A stretch of 64,000 bases of DNA, taken from the NCBI RefSeq assembly GCF_041538065.1, contig NZ_JBGORW010000001.1, forward strand, positions 62,001-126,000. Direction: 5' to 3'. Each line of letters opens with the position of its first letter. The stretch's first letter is position 1. The notes under the pieces were generated by a model. The model was given only the letters and a program-made list of their open reading frames with translations. It did not search any database and was not told the origin of the DNA. This DNA is from Leptotrichia hongkongensis. GTDB taxonomy: Bacteria > Fusobacteriota > Fusobacteriia > Fusobacteriales > Leptotrichiaceae. Below, one piece after another: positions 1 through 8,026 of the stretch. Made by a program: the position numbers and the translations under genes.

Positions 1-261
1 TTTAACTATTACAACTATGCAGAAATGTCTTCTATTCTAGCAGAACATGTAAAAAAGGAAACAAATTGTAAACCTGTAGTTGTATGTTCAGAAGAAAATA
101 AAGAAATAATAGATAAATATAAAAATGACTTAGTAATGATAAAAATGCCAAAAAAAGGTGGAGTAGGATTACGTGAATCACTTCAGAATATGGCAAAAGT
201 AATTAAGAAGGTTTACGATGGGGATAATTTATCAGAAGTGAGCGATTATATATATAAATAG
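1..261 (+). CDS. C-terminal fragment of an unrecognised protein
   Basis: The reading frame is open from the first base of the window and ends at the TAA at 259-261. Only the last 86 or so residues are present, because the gene starts upstream. The fragment is a mixed alpha/beta sequence with no motif I can assign (it contains KKGGVGLRES near the end). It lies about 130 bp upstream of a peptidase operon on the same strand, so it may belong to the same unit. The first ATG inside the window (25) is probably not the start, because the frame stays open before it. I do not assign a function. Confidence 0.6.
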   Translation, partial: FNYYNYAEMSSILAEHVKKETNCKPVVVCSEENKEIIDKYKNDLVMIKMPKKGGVGLRESLQNMAKVIKKVYDGDNLSEVSDYIYK

Positions 262-393
262 ATAGGAAAAAATTATCGCAAAATTAAATAAAATATATAA
301 AAAGCAGAAATTTTTACATTATTTTTGAATATCTTTGGGATAGTTTTATCTATTAATTTATCTGTATTGTCAAATAAAAGAAATGGAGTAAAT

Positions 394-1383
394 ATGAGAC
401 TAAAAGAATTATGTCAGTTAAATGGAGTTTCAGGGGATGAGAAGGAAGTATATGATTTTTTATATAATGAATATAAAAAAAGAAACCTTTCAATAATAAA
501 GGACAGACTTGGCTCTATTTTTGGTCTTAAAAAAGGAAACAACTCGTCATATAAAATAATGATAAGTTCCAACATGGATGAAAGTGGAGGAATGATTTCA
601 GACATTAGAGAAGACGGACTGATGGAATTTTTAACAATAGGACTTTATGAAAAAAGTCTGTTTGAACAGAGAATAGTAAAAGTGCTTAATAGAAGACATG
701 AAGAATATACAGGGTTTATAGTAAAAAATGAAAATGAACTTTTACTTGATACAGGATATGGAAGTAAAGCGGAAGTTTTAAAGGCAGGAATTCAGATTGG
801 AGATATTTTTTTACTTGATATTCCAACTTTATGCCTTCCAGAAGGAGAGATACTTTCTAAAAATCTTTCTAACAGGGCAGGGCTTGAGGTTGGTCTTACA
901 GTTCTGGATAAACTGGAAGAAGGTAGCGAAAATCTTTCATTTGATGTAGCAGTAGGCGGGATATCCCATTCAGTAACAGGTCAGCGTGGTGCAATAACGG
1001 CAACGACTGCTGTAAAACCTGATATAGCTATTGTTATTGATGCAGCATATGTAAAAGAATCTAAAGAAAATGCCATATATATTCGCAGTTTTGATAAGTC
1101 AATGCTTCCAAATCAAATGTTAAAACAGGAATTTTATGAAGCTGCAAAGAAAAAAGGATATATTCCTGAAGGGCATGTTCAGCTGGAAGCAACAGACGGT
1201 TCTTTTATCCATAAGTCATTGGAGGGAACTCCAACAGTTGTGCTTGTACTGCCTTTAAAACATAAACAGGCTCTTCTAAATTCGTTAAAAGTAAAACACA
1301 TAAATAATCTTAGTGATGTAATCATAGAGTTTATTAAGGGGCTGACTGCTGAAAAAATAGAAAAATTCGGATTTAAAGGGTGA
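394..1383 (+). CDS. M42-family peptidase homologue, metal site lost (probable pseudoenzyme)
   Basis: A 329-residue protein with the overall layout of M42 (TET/glutamyl aminopeptidase-like) enzymes, paralogous to the next gene. Known M42 enzymes bind two metal ions through His, Asp, Glu-Glu, Asp and His. Here the positions aligned with those of the neighbour read SSNMDE (Asn60 for His), NLSNR (Ser159 for the bridging Asp), SHSVTGQRGA (no Glu-Glu at 193-194) and a Gln for the C-terminal His. Only Asp216 looks kept. Catalysis by the usual mechanism is therefore unlikely; it may be a structural or regulatory partner of the next protein. The start is ATG 394 after GGAG; an upstream in-frame TTG at 325 has no ribosome site. 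The stop lies 5 bp before the next ATG, so the two genes are tightly coupled. Confidence 0.8.
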   Translation: MRLKELCQLNGVSGDEKEVYDFLYNEYKKRNLSIIKDRLGSIFGLKKGNNSSYKIMISSNMDESGGMISDIREDGLMEFLTIGLYEKSLFEQRIVKVLNRRHEEYTGFIVKNENELLLDTGYGSKAEVLKAGIQIGDIFLLDIPTLCLPEGEILSKNLSNRAGLEVGLTVLDKLEEGSENLSFDVAVGGISHSVTGQRGAITATTAVKPDIAIVIDAAYVKESKENAIYIRSFDKSMLPNQMLKQEFYEAAKKKGYIPEGHVQLEATDGSFIHKSLEGTPTVVLVLPLKHKQALLNSLKVKHINNLSDVIIEFIKGLTAEKIEKFGFKG

Positions 1384-1388
1384 GAAAA

Positions 1389-2468
1389 ATGAATTTTGAT
1401 ATAAGATGGGAAGTTTTGAAGGAGCTGACAGAAACTTATGCAATTTCAGGATTTGAAGAGGATATTGTAGATATGTTGAAAAAGCATATAAATCTTCCAT
1501 ATTCTCAGGATGGTCTTGGATCCTGCCTTTTTAGAAAGGAAGGAAATGGTATTTCCATAATGATAGCCACTCATATGGATGAAGTAGGGTTTGTTGTAAA
1601 GGAAATAGATGAGCAGGGGTACATGTATTTTCAGAATGTAGGAAACATGTGGTCGCATGTTCTGCTCAATCAGAAAGTGGCAGTTATAAATGAAAAAAAG
1701 AATATATATTATGGTGTTATTGGTGGACCTGCAGTTCATTCAATAAAGGAAAAGGAAAGAGAAAAGGTATTACCGATTGATAAACTGTATATTGATATGG
1801 GAGTCAGCAGTAAAAAACGGATTGAAGAACTTGGAATAAAAGTAGGAGATATGATATGTCCGTATGGAGAAATGATAGAGCTGAATGAGGAAGGATACCT
1901 TGCAGGGAAATCCTTTGACAATCGTGTAAGTGTAGCGACAGGAATATGGCTTATGAATATGCTGAAAAAAGAAAATACAGGCAATAAGGTTACTCTTGCG
2001 GCAACGGTACAGGAGGAAGTAGGACTTAGGGGTGCAAGAACAACAGCACATAAAGTTTTTCCTGACCTGGCAATAGCTGTAGATACTACTTTGGCAGGAG
2101 ATACCCCCTTGAATAAAAATAATATAAAGCTTGGAAAAGGAGTAGCTATTAATGTTATTGATTCAATGACCATAATGAACAGAGGACTGCTTATTTATAT
2201 TGAAAATCTATGCAGAAAGAATGACATTCCTTATCAGCTGAGCTGTTTTACAGATGGTGGGACTGATGCAGGAAATATTCATAAGTCAGGAACTGGAATA
2301 CCAGCCACAACTTTATCTATACCTATGAGATACATGCATACTCATCTTGGAGTCGTACATAAGGATGATATTATTGCAACATTGAAACTGCTGAAACTGA
2401 TAGTAGAAGATCTGACTCCTGAAAAGTACGACAGAATACTGAAGGAAAATTATAATTACAGTGAATAA
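1389..2468 (+). CDS. M42 family metallopeptidase (aminopeptidase)
   Basis: A 359-residue cytoplasmic metallo-aminopeptidase of the M42 family; relatives form large tetrahedral particles that trim peptides. All metal-binding and catalytic motifs are visible: ATHMDEVGF (His62, Asp64), SFDNR (bridging Asp), VQEEVGLRGA (catalytic and metal Glu pair), AVDTT (Asp) and RYMHTH (C-terminal His). ATG 1389 follows GGGTGAG; an upstream in-frame GTG at 1380 overlaps the previous stop and lacks a ribosome site. It sits in an operon with a degenerate paralogue, a glycosylasparaginase and an M20 dipeptidase, which suggests intracellular breakdown of imported peptides. Substrate specificity cannot be read from the sequence. 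Confidence 0.92.
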   Translation: MNFDIRWEVLKELTETYAISGFEEDIVDMLKKHINLPYSQDGLGSCLFRKEGNGISIMIATHMDEVGFVVKEIDEQGYMYFQNVGNMWSHVLLNQKVAVINEKKNIYYGVIGGPAVHSIKEKEREKVLPIDKLYIDMGVSSKKRIEELGIKVGDMICPYGEMIELNEEGYLAGKSFDNRVSVATGIWLMNMLKKENTGNKVTLAATVQEEVGLRGARTTAHKVFPDLAIAVDTTLAGDTPLNKNNIKLGKGVAINVIDSMTIMNRGLLIYIENLCRKNDIPYQLSCFTDGGTDAGNIHKSGTGIPATTLSIPMRYMHTHLGVVHKDDIIATLKLLKLIVEDLTPEKYDRILKENYNYSE

Positions 2469-2495
2469 GATGAAAAAACTTGAGGAGGTAAGAAG

Positions 2496-3461
2496 ATGTG
2501 GGGAATAATCGCAACATGGTGCATGGCACATGATGGTGTCAAAGAAGCTGCAAAAATACTGAAAAATGATGGAAAAGCGGGAGAAGCGATAGAAACTGCA
2601 ATAAAAAATGTTGAAGATTTTCCTTTTTATAAATCTGTAGGTTACGGTGGACTTCCAAATGAAGAAATGGAAGTGGAACTGGATGCGGCATACATGGATG
2701 GAAGCAACTTTGATTTTGGAGCAGTATGTGCCATTAAGGATTTTGCCAATCCTATATCTGTTGCCAGAGATTTGAGTCATTTAAATGAAAATAGCATGTT
2801 AGTAAGTGAAGGGGCAGAAAAATATGCGCATAAAAAAGGTTTTGAAAGAAAAAATATGCTTACAGAAAGGGCAAAAATACATTACAGAAACAGATTGAAG
2901 GATATGGCACATATAAAAGAAATAGAAATAAAGCCCTATTCAGGACATGATACGGTTGGTATGGTGTGCCTTGATAAAGAAGAAAATATAGTTGCAGGAA
3001 CTTCTACAAGCGGACTTTTCATGAAAAAGAAAGGAAGAGTGGGAGATTCGCCTGTAATCGGTTCAGGACTCTATGCTGACAGTGAGATTGGAGGAGCAAG
3101 TGCAACAGGGCTTGGAGAAGATATAATGAAGGGGATAATTTCATACGAGATAGTAAAACTTATGGAAAGTGGTCTTTCTCCCCAGAAAGCATGTGAAAAG
3201 GCTGTCTTCACTTTTGAGAAGAAATTGATAAGAAAAAGAGGAAAAGCAGGAGATATTTCTGTAATTGCCATGAATAACAAAGGGGAATGGGGAGTGGCTA
3301 CAAATATTGAAAATTTTTCCTTTGTTGCAGGAAATGAAAAGACTCCTGTAAAAGTATACAGGACAAAAAGAAAAGGCAATGAAATGATACACGAAGAAGC
3401 GACTGAAGAGTGGCTACAGGAGTATATCAATGAAAGAACGAAACCTCTTATAGAAAAATAA
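2496..3461 (+). CDS. N4-(beta-N-acetylglucosaminyl)-L-asparaginase (glycosylasparaginase)
   Basis: An Ntn-hydrolase of 321 residues that cleaves the GlcNAc-Asn bond of glycoasparagines to aspartate and the amino sugar. These precursors self-cleave before a catalytic threonine; here the expected site is GHD|TVGMV, giving Thr153 as the new N-terminal nucleophile. The downstream substrate-binding segment RVGDSPVIGSGLYAD is well kept. The N-terminus has no signal peptide (MWGIIATW), whereas some homologues are exported, so this one should act in the cytoplasm on imported glycopeptide fragments. A strong GAGGAGGT site precedes ATG 2496. The gene lies 27 bp after the M42 peptidase gene and 12 bp before the M20 dipeptidase gene, so all four genes are likely one transcript. 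Confidence 0.93.
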   Translation: MWGIIATWCMAHDGVKEAAKILKNDGKAGEAIETAIKNVEDFPFYKSVGYGGLPNEEMEVELDAAYMDGSNFDFGAVCAIKDFANPISVARDLSHLNENSMLVSEGAEKYAHKKGFERKNMLTERAKIHYRNRLKDMAHIKEIEIKPYSGHDTVGMVCLDKEENIVAGTSTSGLFMKKKGRVGDSPVIGSGLYADSEIGGASATGLGEDIMKGIISYEIVKLMESGLSPQKACEKAVFTFEKKLIRKRGKAGDISVIAMNNKGEWGVATNIENFSFVAGNEKTPVKVYRTKRKGNEMIHEEATEEWLQEYINERTKPLIEK

Positions 3462-3473
3462 GGTAGGTAGAAA

Positions 3474-4676
3474 ATGGATAAAAATACGGATGATAATAAA
3501 AAATATGATAAAAAAAGGAATATTTCCGATGAGGAAATAATATTGAAAATAAAAGAAGAAGTGAAAAAAATACAGCCTGAATTAATAGAGAAAATACGTG
3601 AATTAGTTTCAATTTACAGTATTCAGACGGAACCTGAAGAAAATGCCCCATTTGGAAAAGGGCCTGCTGAGGCACTGGATAAAGCTTTGGAAATATCAGA
3701 AAAACTGGGATTTAATACAGTGAATATAGATAATAAAATAGGTTATGCAGAATATGTATCAGAAGAAATAAGGGATTATGAGGAATATATAGGGATTTTT
3801 GGGCATGTAGATGTTGTTCCTCTTGGTGAAGGGTGGAAGTATCCTCCATTAGGCGGAAAAATAGAAAATAATCGCATATATGGAAGAGGTGTTCTAGATA
3901 ATAAAGGTCCCATTCTGTCAAATCTTTTTGCACTTCATATTCTGAAAAAATTAGGAATAAAATTTGATGTTCCTGTAAGAATAGTTTTCGGAGCAAATGA
4001 AGAAACAGGATTTGCATGTGTAAAACATTATCTGACAAAGAAAAAAGCTCCTATTTTTGGCTGGACTCCTGACTGTAAATGGCCAGTTGTGTACGGCGAA
4101 AGGGGAAGGCTTAAGGTAAGAATATATTCTGAAATGAAAGATTTAGAGAAATTATATGAATTTGTAAATGGATATATATTATCAGCACCTAATAATGGTG
4201 TAAAATTAAAAATAAACTTTAAGGATGATGATTTCGGAGAAATGATATTAAGAGGGTACAGATTTGGAATTGCTGAAAACAGACATTTTTTTGAATTTGT
4301 AATGAGCTATCCTGCAATATGTAAAAAAGATCAGCTTATGGATTTAATCAGAAGTAATTTGACGGAAGGAACAGAGCTGGAAGAAATTTCCAACTGGAAT
4401 CCAGTTCTATATGATAAAAGTTCTGAATATGTGCAGACTTTACAGAAAGTATATAATTATGTCACAGGCTTTAATGCAGAACCTGTCACAACGACAGGAG
4501 GAACTTATGCAAAGATAATTCCTAATATTATTGCATATGGCCCAAGTTTTCCAGGTCAGAAGGATATAGCACATTTACCTGATGAGTGGCTTGATTTATC
4601 AGATTTAGAGAAAATAACAGAGATTTATGCACTTTCATTATATGAAATAAGTAAATTGAAAAATAGAAAAGAATAA
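3474..4676 (+). CDS. M20 family dipeptidase (PepV/Sapep-like)
   Basis: A 400-residue zinc or manganese dipeptidase. The M20 signatures are in order: GHVDVVP (His111, Asp113), GRGVLDNKGP (bridging Asp142), GANEETGF (Glu176-Glu177, catalytic base and metal ligand), TPDCKWP (Asp) and KDIAHLPDEW (C-terminal His). PepV-type enzymes are usually about 465-470 residues; this protein is some 65 shorter, with the loss falling in the central lid region, so substrate size selection may differ. It is the last gene of the peptidase operon, 12 bp after the glycosylasparaginase gene, and is followed by a clear terminator. The likely role is the final hydrolysis of dipeptides in the cytoplasm. Confidence 0.9.
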   Translation: MDKNTDDNKKYDKKRNISDEEIILKIKEEVKKIQPELIEKIRELVSIYSIQTEPEENAPFGKGPAEALDKALEISEKLGFNTVNIDNKIGYAEYVSEEIRDYEEYIGIFGHVDVVPLGEGWKYPPLGGKIENNRIYGRGVLDNKGPILSNLFALHILKKLGIKFDVPVRIVFGANEETGFACVKHYLTKKKAPIFGWTPDCKWPVVYGERGRLKVRIYSEMKDLEKLYEFVNGYILSAPNNGVKLKINFKDDDFGEMILRGYRFGIAENRHFFEFVMSYPAICKKDQLMDLIRSNLTEGTELEEISNWNPVLYDKSSEYVQTLQKVYNYVTGFNAEPVTTTGGTYAKIIPNIIAYGPSFPGQKDIAHLPDEWLDLSDLEKITEIYALSLYEISKLKNRKE

Positions 4677-4686
4677 CTTGAAATAA

Positions 4687-4730
4687 AAAACTGTCTAATA
4701 GTCCTGTTTTAAGATTAAAAGACAGTTTTT
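4687..4730 (+). terminator. Rho-independent terminator of the peptidase operon
   Basis: Inverted repeat AAAACTGTCT ... AGACAGTTTT followed by T residues, just after the M20 dipeptidase stop. The same ACTGTCT/AGACAGT stem core recurs in the terminator after rarA (12166-12197). Confidence 0.85.
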
Positions 4731-4765
4731 GAATAATTTGTTTAAAAATAATAATTTTATATAAA

Positions 4766-4858
4766 TTTAAAACAGAACTCAAAAATTATGACTATTTTAC
4801 TCAAACCCTAAATTATATAATTTCTATCAGTTCAATTTTAAATGGGTTCGAGTATAAT
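4766..4858. repeat. Palindromic intergenic repeat element, copy A
   Basis: About 93 bp that recur at 8548-8652 (about three differences over a 75-bp core), 49234-49339 and 35118-35222. The right half can fold: ACTCAAACCC at 4799-4808 against GGGTTCGAGT at 4844-4853, around a palindromic core AAATTATATAATTT. It has no ORF. It lies between two converging genes. Confidence 0.75.
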
Positions 4859-4897
4859 GTGATTTTTCAGTCTAATTTTAGCGAAATTTTACTAAAA

Positions 4898-6145
4898 TTA
4901 GTTATAGAATTTTTGGGGATCTGTAATTTCATTTTCACTTCTAGCTACAACCATTGTGCAGACAGCATCTCCTGTTATATTTACTGCTGTTCTGAACATA
5001 TCTATTATTCTGTCAACACCGATTACAACGCCAATTCCTTCAAGTGGCAATCCTGCTTGTTTTAATACAAGTGAAAGCATTAGCATACCTGCACCTGGAA
5101 CACCTGCTGTACCAACAGAAGCCAGTACTGCTGTTAAAATAATTCCCAAATATTGTGTTGGACCTAAATGAATATTATAAAGATTTGCAATAAATACGGC
5201 AGCAACACCTTGCATAATTGCAGTACCGTCCATATTTACAGTTGCTCCTAAAGGAATTGTGAATGAACTTATTTCCTCAGATATACCAAATTTTTCTGTT
5301 AAAGTTTCAATATTTACTGGAATCGTTGCATTGCTGCTGGATGTAGAAAATGCAACTGATATTACATTAAAGAATTTTTTGAAGAATCTTAATGGACTTA
5401 CTTTTGCCATAGTTGTTAGCATTATTTGATAAACACCTGTATGAATAACAAATGCAAATAATGTTGCAGCCACAAATCCAAGCAATTTTACAAGCACATC
5501 CACACCTGTTGAAGCAACAACTTTTGAAATTAGTGCGAATACTCCTATTGGAGCGACTTCCATTATAAGTTCCACCATTTTTAACACAAGTTCATTTGCT
5601 TCTTCAAGTAAAGCTTTTAAATTTTTTACTTTATCTCCTAAAGCTGAAATTGCAACTCCTAACAGCAGAAAAAATACTATAATTGCAAGCATTTTTTCCT
5701 CTGACATTGCATTAATAATGTTTTTTGGAATCATATCAAGAAGAATATCAATAAGTTTACCTTGCTCCGCAATTTTAAATTCACCTTTAGGAAGTTCTCC
5801 ATGAACCATTCCCATTCCAATTCCAGAAACTTTTGCTACAAATAATCCAATTACTACAGCAATAGCAGTAGTTGCAAAATAGAAACCCAAAACCTTTGTA
5901 CCAATTCTTTTAAGTTTTTTTATATCTCCAATAGAAGCTGCTCCCATTGCAAGAGAAATAGAAACTAACGGTACAATCATAACTTTCATAAGATTGATAA
6001 ACATTCCTCCAAAAAAAGCAAGGACTGAATCAATAACAACATCTTTTACGAAGGGATTTTTTGCAAAAGGACTTAATATTAGCCCAAATACAATCCCAAG
6101 TGCTAGCCCAACCATTATCCTAGTTGTTAATCCCATTTTTTTCAT
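4898..6145 (-). CDS. Dicarboxylate/amino acid:cation symporter (DAACS family)
   Basis: An integral membrane Na+- or H+-coupled symporter of the GltP/GltPh type, 415 residues from the chosen start. The family hallmarks are present: serine-rich hairpin SSSNATIP, the NMDGTA sodium-binding motif, the second hairpin GTAGVPGAGM, and transmembrane helix 8 with DRIIDMFRTAVNITGDA. The Arg and Asp there match residues that bind the side-chain carboxylate and the amino group in aspartate/glutamate transporters, so an acidic amino acid or C4-dicarboxylate is the likely substrate. An in-frame TTG at 6184 overlaps its own AAAGGAGG site, so ATG 6145 is preferred although it lies 26 nt from that site. A 15-nt hairpin occupies the gap (see that entry). 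Confidence 0.88.
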   Translation of the reverse strand: MKKMGLTTRIMVGLALGIVFGLILSPFAKNPFVKDVVIDSVLAFFGGMFINLMKVMIVPLVSISLAMGAASIGDIKKLKRIGTKVLGFYFATTAIAVVIGLFVAKVSGIGMGMVHGELPKGEFKIAEQGKLIDILLDMIPKNIINAMSEEKMLAIIVFFLLLGVAISALGDKVKNLKALLEEANELVLKMVELIMEVAPIGVFALISKVVASTGVDVLVKLLGFVAATLFAFVIHTGVYQIMLTTMAKVSPLRFFKKFFNVISVAFSTSSSNATIPVNIETLTEKFGISEEISSFTIPLGATVNMDGTAIMQGVAAVFIANLYNIHLGPTQYLGIILTAVLASVGTAGVPGAGMLMLSLVLKQAGLPLEGIGVVIGVDRIIDMFRTAVNITGDAVCTMVVARSENEITDPQKFYN

Positions 6146-6156
6146 AGATTTTTTTA

Positions 6157-6176
6157 CAGTATAAAATACTGCCTCC
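6157..6176 (-). promoter_or_regulatory. Ribosome site with bridging hairpin upstream of the symporter
   Basis: On the minus strand GGAGG (6172-6176) is followed at once by a perfect hairpin, CAGTAT-TTT-ATACTG (6157-6171), then 11 nt to ATG 6145. When folded, the hairpin would bring the Shine-Dalgarno site to a usual distance from the start; when open, the spacing is 26 nt. This is seen in sequence; a regulatory role is inference. Confidence 0.5.
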
Positions 6177-6316
6177 TTTCTCAAATTTGTAAAATATACT
6201 ATATTTTAACTTTTTATTGAAAAATTTACAACCCATAAAAAAAATTTTTTTTATCCTAACAAATAAATGAAAGATTTTAAAAGAATTTTTTGTTTATTGG
6301 ATAATACAATTAAATA

Positions 6317-6433
6317 ATACTAAACTCCATTTAAATAACGGATTTATTATAAACTTCTCTAATAAAGGATATAAACCCAATATTTTAAAATAATTTAAGA
6401 TATAATTTTTATTTTTTAAACAGGGTTTAGTAT
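6317..6433. repeat. Divergent palindromic intergenic element
   Basis: The ends form an imperfect inverted repeat of about 22 bp (ATACTAAACTCCATTTAAAT against the reverse complement ATACTAAACCCTGTTTAAAA). The terminal motif resembles ATACTCGAACCCATTTAAA of copy A, so it may be an older member of the same family. The gap 6185-6538 otherwise holds only the terminator below. Confidence 0.45.
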
Positions 6434-6459
6434 AAAATTAAATAAAATAATATTAAAAT

Positions 6460-6505
6460 AAAACTGCCCTTTATTCCTAAAAATAAGAATATCAGACAGT
6501 TTTAA
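6460..6505 (-). terminator. Probable terminator of the toxin-antitoxin pair
   Basis: Read on the minus strand: AAAACTG ... TATTC loop GAATA ... CAGTTTT, then a T-rich stretch. It lies about 35 bp after the RelE stop. Confidence 0.5.
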
Positions 6506-6538
6506 TTCTCAATTAACCCAATAAATTTAGAAATAATT

Positions 6539-6805
6539 CTAAATATAAATTTTATCCCTTTTATCTATTTCAACAATTAAAATGACTAATTCATCCTTCT
6601 CAATTTTTGCAATAATTCTATAGTTTTCAACTCTATATCTCCAAAATCCTTTCAGATTATATCTTAATGCTTTATCAAATTTTTTTGGATTATCTGTATT
6701 ATTAAGATTTTGTTTAATGTATCGCATAATTTTTAGTTTCATAGAATCATCTAGTTTATTTAATTGTTTTTCAGCTTTTTGTCTAATGATAACTTTATAT
6801 TTCAT
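6539..6805 (-). CDS. RelE/ParE-superfamily toxin
   Basis: An 88-residue small basic protein with the RelE/ParE fold pattern: N-terminal MKYKVIIRQKAEKQL, central LKGFWRYRVENYRIIAKI, and a last strand LVILIVEIDKRDKIY. Family members are mostly ribosome-dependent mRNA endonucleases (RelE) or gyrase inhibitors (ParE). The core G-x-W/Y-R-x-R-x-x-x-Y-R-I is typical of RelE. The start overlaps the 3' end of the antitoxin gene by 11 bp, the usual translational coupling of type II toxin-antitoxin operons. No His-Tyr catalytic end like that of YoeB is seen, so the mode of action is open. Confidence 0.85.
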   Translation of the reverse strand: MKYKVIIRQKAEKQLNKLDDSMKLKIMRYIKQNLNNTDNPKKFDKALRYNLKGFWRYRVENYRIIAKIEKDELVILIVEIDKRDKIYI

Positions 6806-7031
6806 TTTCCAATCTCATTTTTTTTACTAAATCTTCAAATGAAATTGCTTTTTCCTTGTTTAACTTATACTCTTCATAAGCTTCAACAGCCGATTTGTAG
6901 TCCTCTTCATCTTCGATTTTTTCAAGAATTAAATCTAACATTACTTGGTTTAAATTGATATTGTTTTCCTTAACATAGTTGTTTATTTTATCTTCTATGT
7001 CAGGATGAGCATTTATAGAAACGGTTATCAT
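6795..7031 (-). CDS. RelB-like antitoxin
   Basis: A 78-residue protein starting MITVSINAHPDIEDKIN, a ribbon-helix-helix N-terminus for DNA binding, followed by an acidic helical tail with EDEEDYKSAVEAYEEYK that should wrap the RelE-like toxin. The start ATG 7031 follows AAAGGGTG on the minus strand; an upstream extension to 7097 would run through the promoter and is rejected. The gene is the first of a two-gene operon and overlaps the toxin gene. RelB-type antitoxins usually repress their own promoter, and an inverted repeat overlaps the -10 box here. Confidence 0.83.
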   Translation of the reverse strand: MITVSINAHPDIEDKINNYVKENNINLNQVMLDLILEKIEDEEDYKSAVEAYEEYKLNKEKAISFEDLVKKMRLENEI

Positions 7032-7059
7032 AAAGTTCACACCCTTTCTTGTTATTTTT

Positions 7060-7097
7060 GTTAATAAAATTTTAACATAAAAAATAATAAAAATCAA
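7060..7097 (-). promoter_or_regulatory. Toxin-antitoxin promoter with operator-like inverted repeat
   Basis: Minus strand: -35 TTGATT (7092-7097), 17-bp spacer, extended -10 TGTTAAAAT (box at 7069-7074). GTTAA ... TTAAC (7060-7076) overlaps the -10 box and could bind the antitoxin. Confidence 0.65.
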
Positions 7098-7128
7098 CGA
7101 AAATATTATTTCTTATATTTTGTTCTAT

Positions 7129-7962
7129 TTATTTGTTTTCCTTGGATACAAATAATTTTATTCTATTTGGAGTATCAATAGTTACTGTATTTTCTTTTAT
7201 ATTTGGAAAATTTTTTTCAAATTTTTCTTTAACTAATGATAGATGTATTTCTTCAACACCTGTAGAATTATCATTTTTAGGAATCTTTCTTTTTCCGTTC
7301 CATTGATTCATACCAAATTGATGATGATACTTACCTGTTGATAAAAAATATGCTTTTGGTAATTTCGATACTATTTCAAGTCCTAATGCCTTTATATAAA
7401 AGTCTTTATCATTTTCAAGATCAAATGTTTCAAGATGAACATGTCCAATTTTTGTATTCTCAGGAATTTCAAAATCAGGAAGATTGTCTGAAATTCTCAA
7501 TAAATCTTCTAAATCAATAGTTTCTGTTCCCATTACAACATGTCCATTTTCCCATTTCCAAGTATTAGAATCTCTGTCTGCATAAACTTCAATACCGTTT
7601 CCTTCAGGATCTGTCAAATAAACCGCTTCGCTTACGTTGTGGTCTCCCACTCCGTCTAATTTAATTAGCTCTTTCGCACAGTTTCTTAAAAAATTTCCTA
7701 AATCTTTTCTTTCAGGCAGTAAATAAGCAATATGAAATACATTTGTCTCGTTATCGTTTTTCAATACTTCATTTCCAAAAGAAATCATTTTTATAAGAGG
7801 AGCTGTCTTAGTTCCCAATGTAATTTCTCTTTTTCCGTTTTCTTTTTTATCTTTTAAAACTTTCATTTTTAGCAATTTTAAATAATAATCTCTCATTTTT
7901 TCGATATTTTTTACTCTTAAAGTTATAAAATTAAAATTTAATCCATAATTTTTATTATTCAT
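7129..7962 (-). CDS. VOC-family (glyoxalase/CatE-like) protein
   Basis: 277 residues made of two vicinal-oxygen-chelate modules, as in CatE-type ring-cleavage dioxygenases. Module 1 opens with FNFITLRVKNIEKMRDYY and closes with DPEGNGIEVYAD; module 2 opens with IGHVHLETFDLENDKDFY and includes YHHQFGMNQW. Metal-ligand type His and Glu residues are present in both. The true substrate in this fermentative setting is unknown; many bacterial members are detoxification or uncharacterised proteins. ATG 7962 follows GAAGGAATATTA; an upstream in-frame codon at 7995 has no ribosome site. The gene stands between Ogt and the toxin-antitoxin pair on the same strand. Confidence 0.8.
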   Translation of the reverse strand: MNNKNYGLNFNFITLRVKNIEKMRDYYLKLLKMKVLKDKKENGKREITLGTKTAPLIKMISFGNEVLKNDNETNVFHIAYLLPERKDLGNFLRNCAKELIKLDGVGDHNVSEAVYLTDPEGNGIEVYADRDSNTWKWENGHVVMGTETIDLEDLLRISDNLPDFEIPENTKIGHVHLETFDLENDKDFYIKALGLEIVSKLPKAYFLSTGKYHHQFGMNQWNGKRKIPKNDNSTGVEEIHLSLVKEKFEKNFPNIKENTVTIDTPNRIKLFVSKENK

Positions 7963-8026
7963 TAATATTCCTTCTTTCAAAATGTCAAAACTCAAACATA
8001 TTATAATTAATTTATTGATAATCTAA

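Noticed and set aside
325..393. N-terminal extension of the first M42-like protein
   Set aside because: The extension has no ribosome site and no homology to M42 starts; ATG 394 after GGAG is better.
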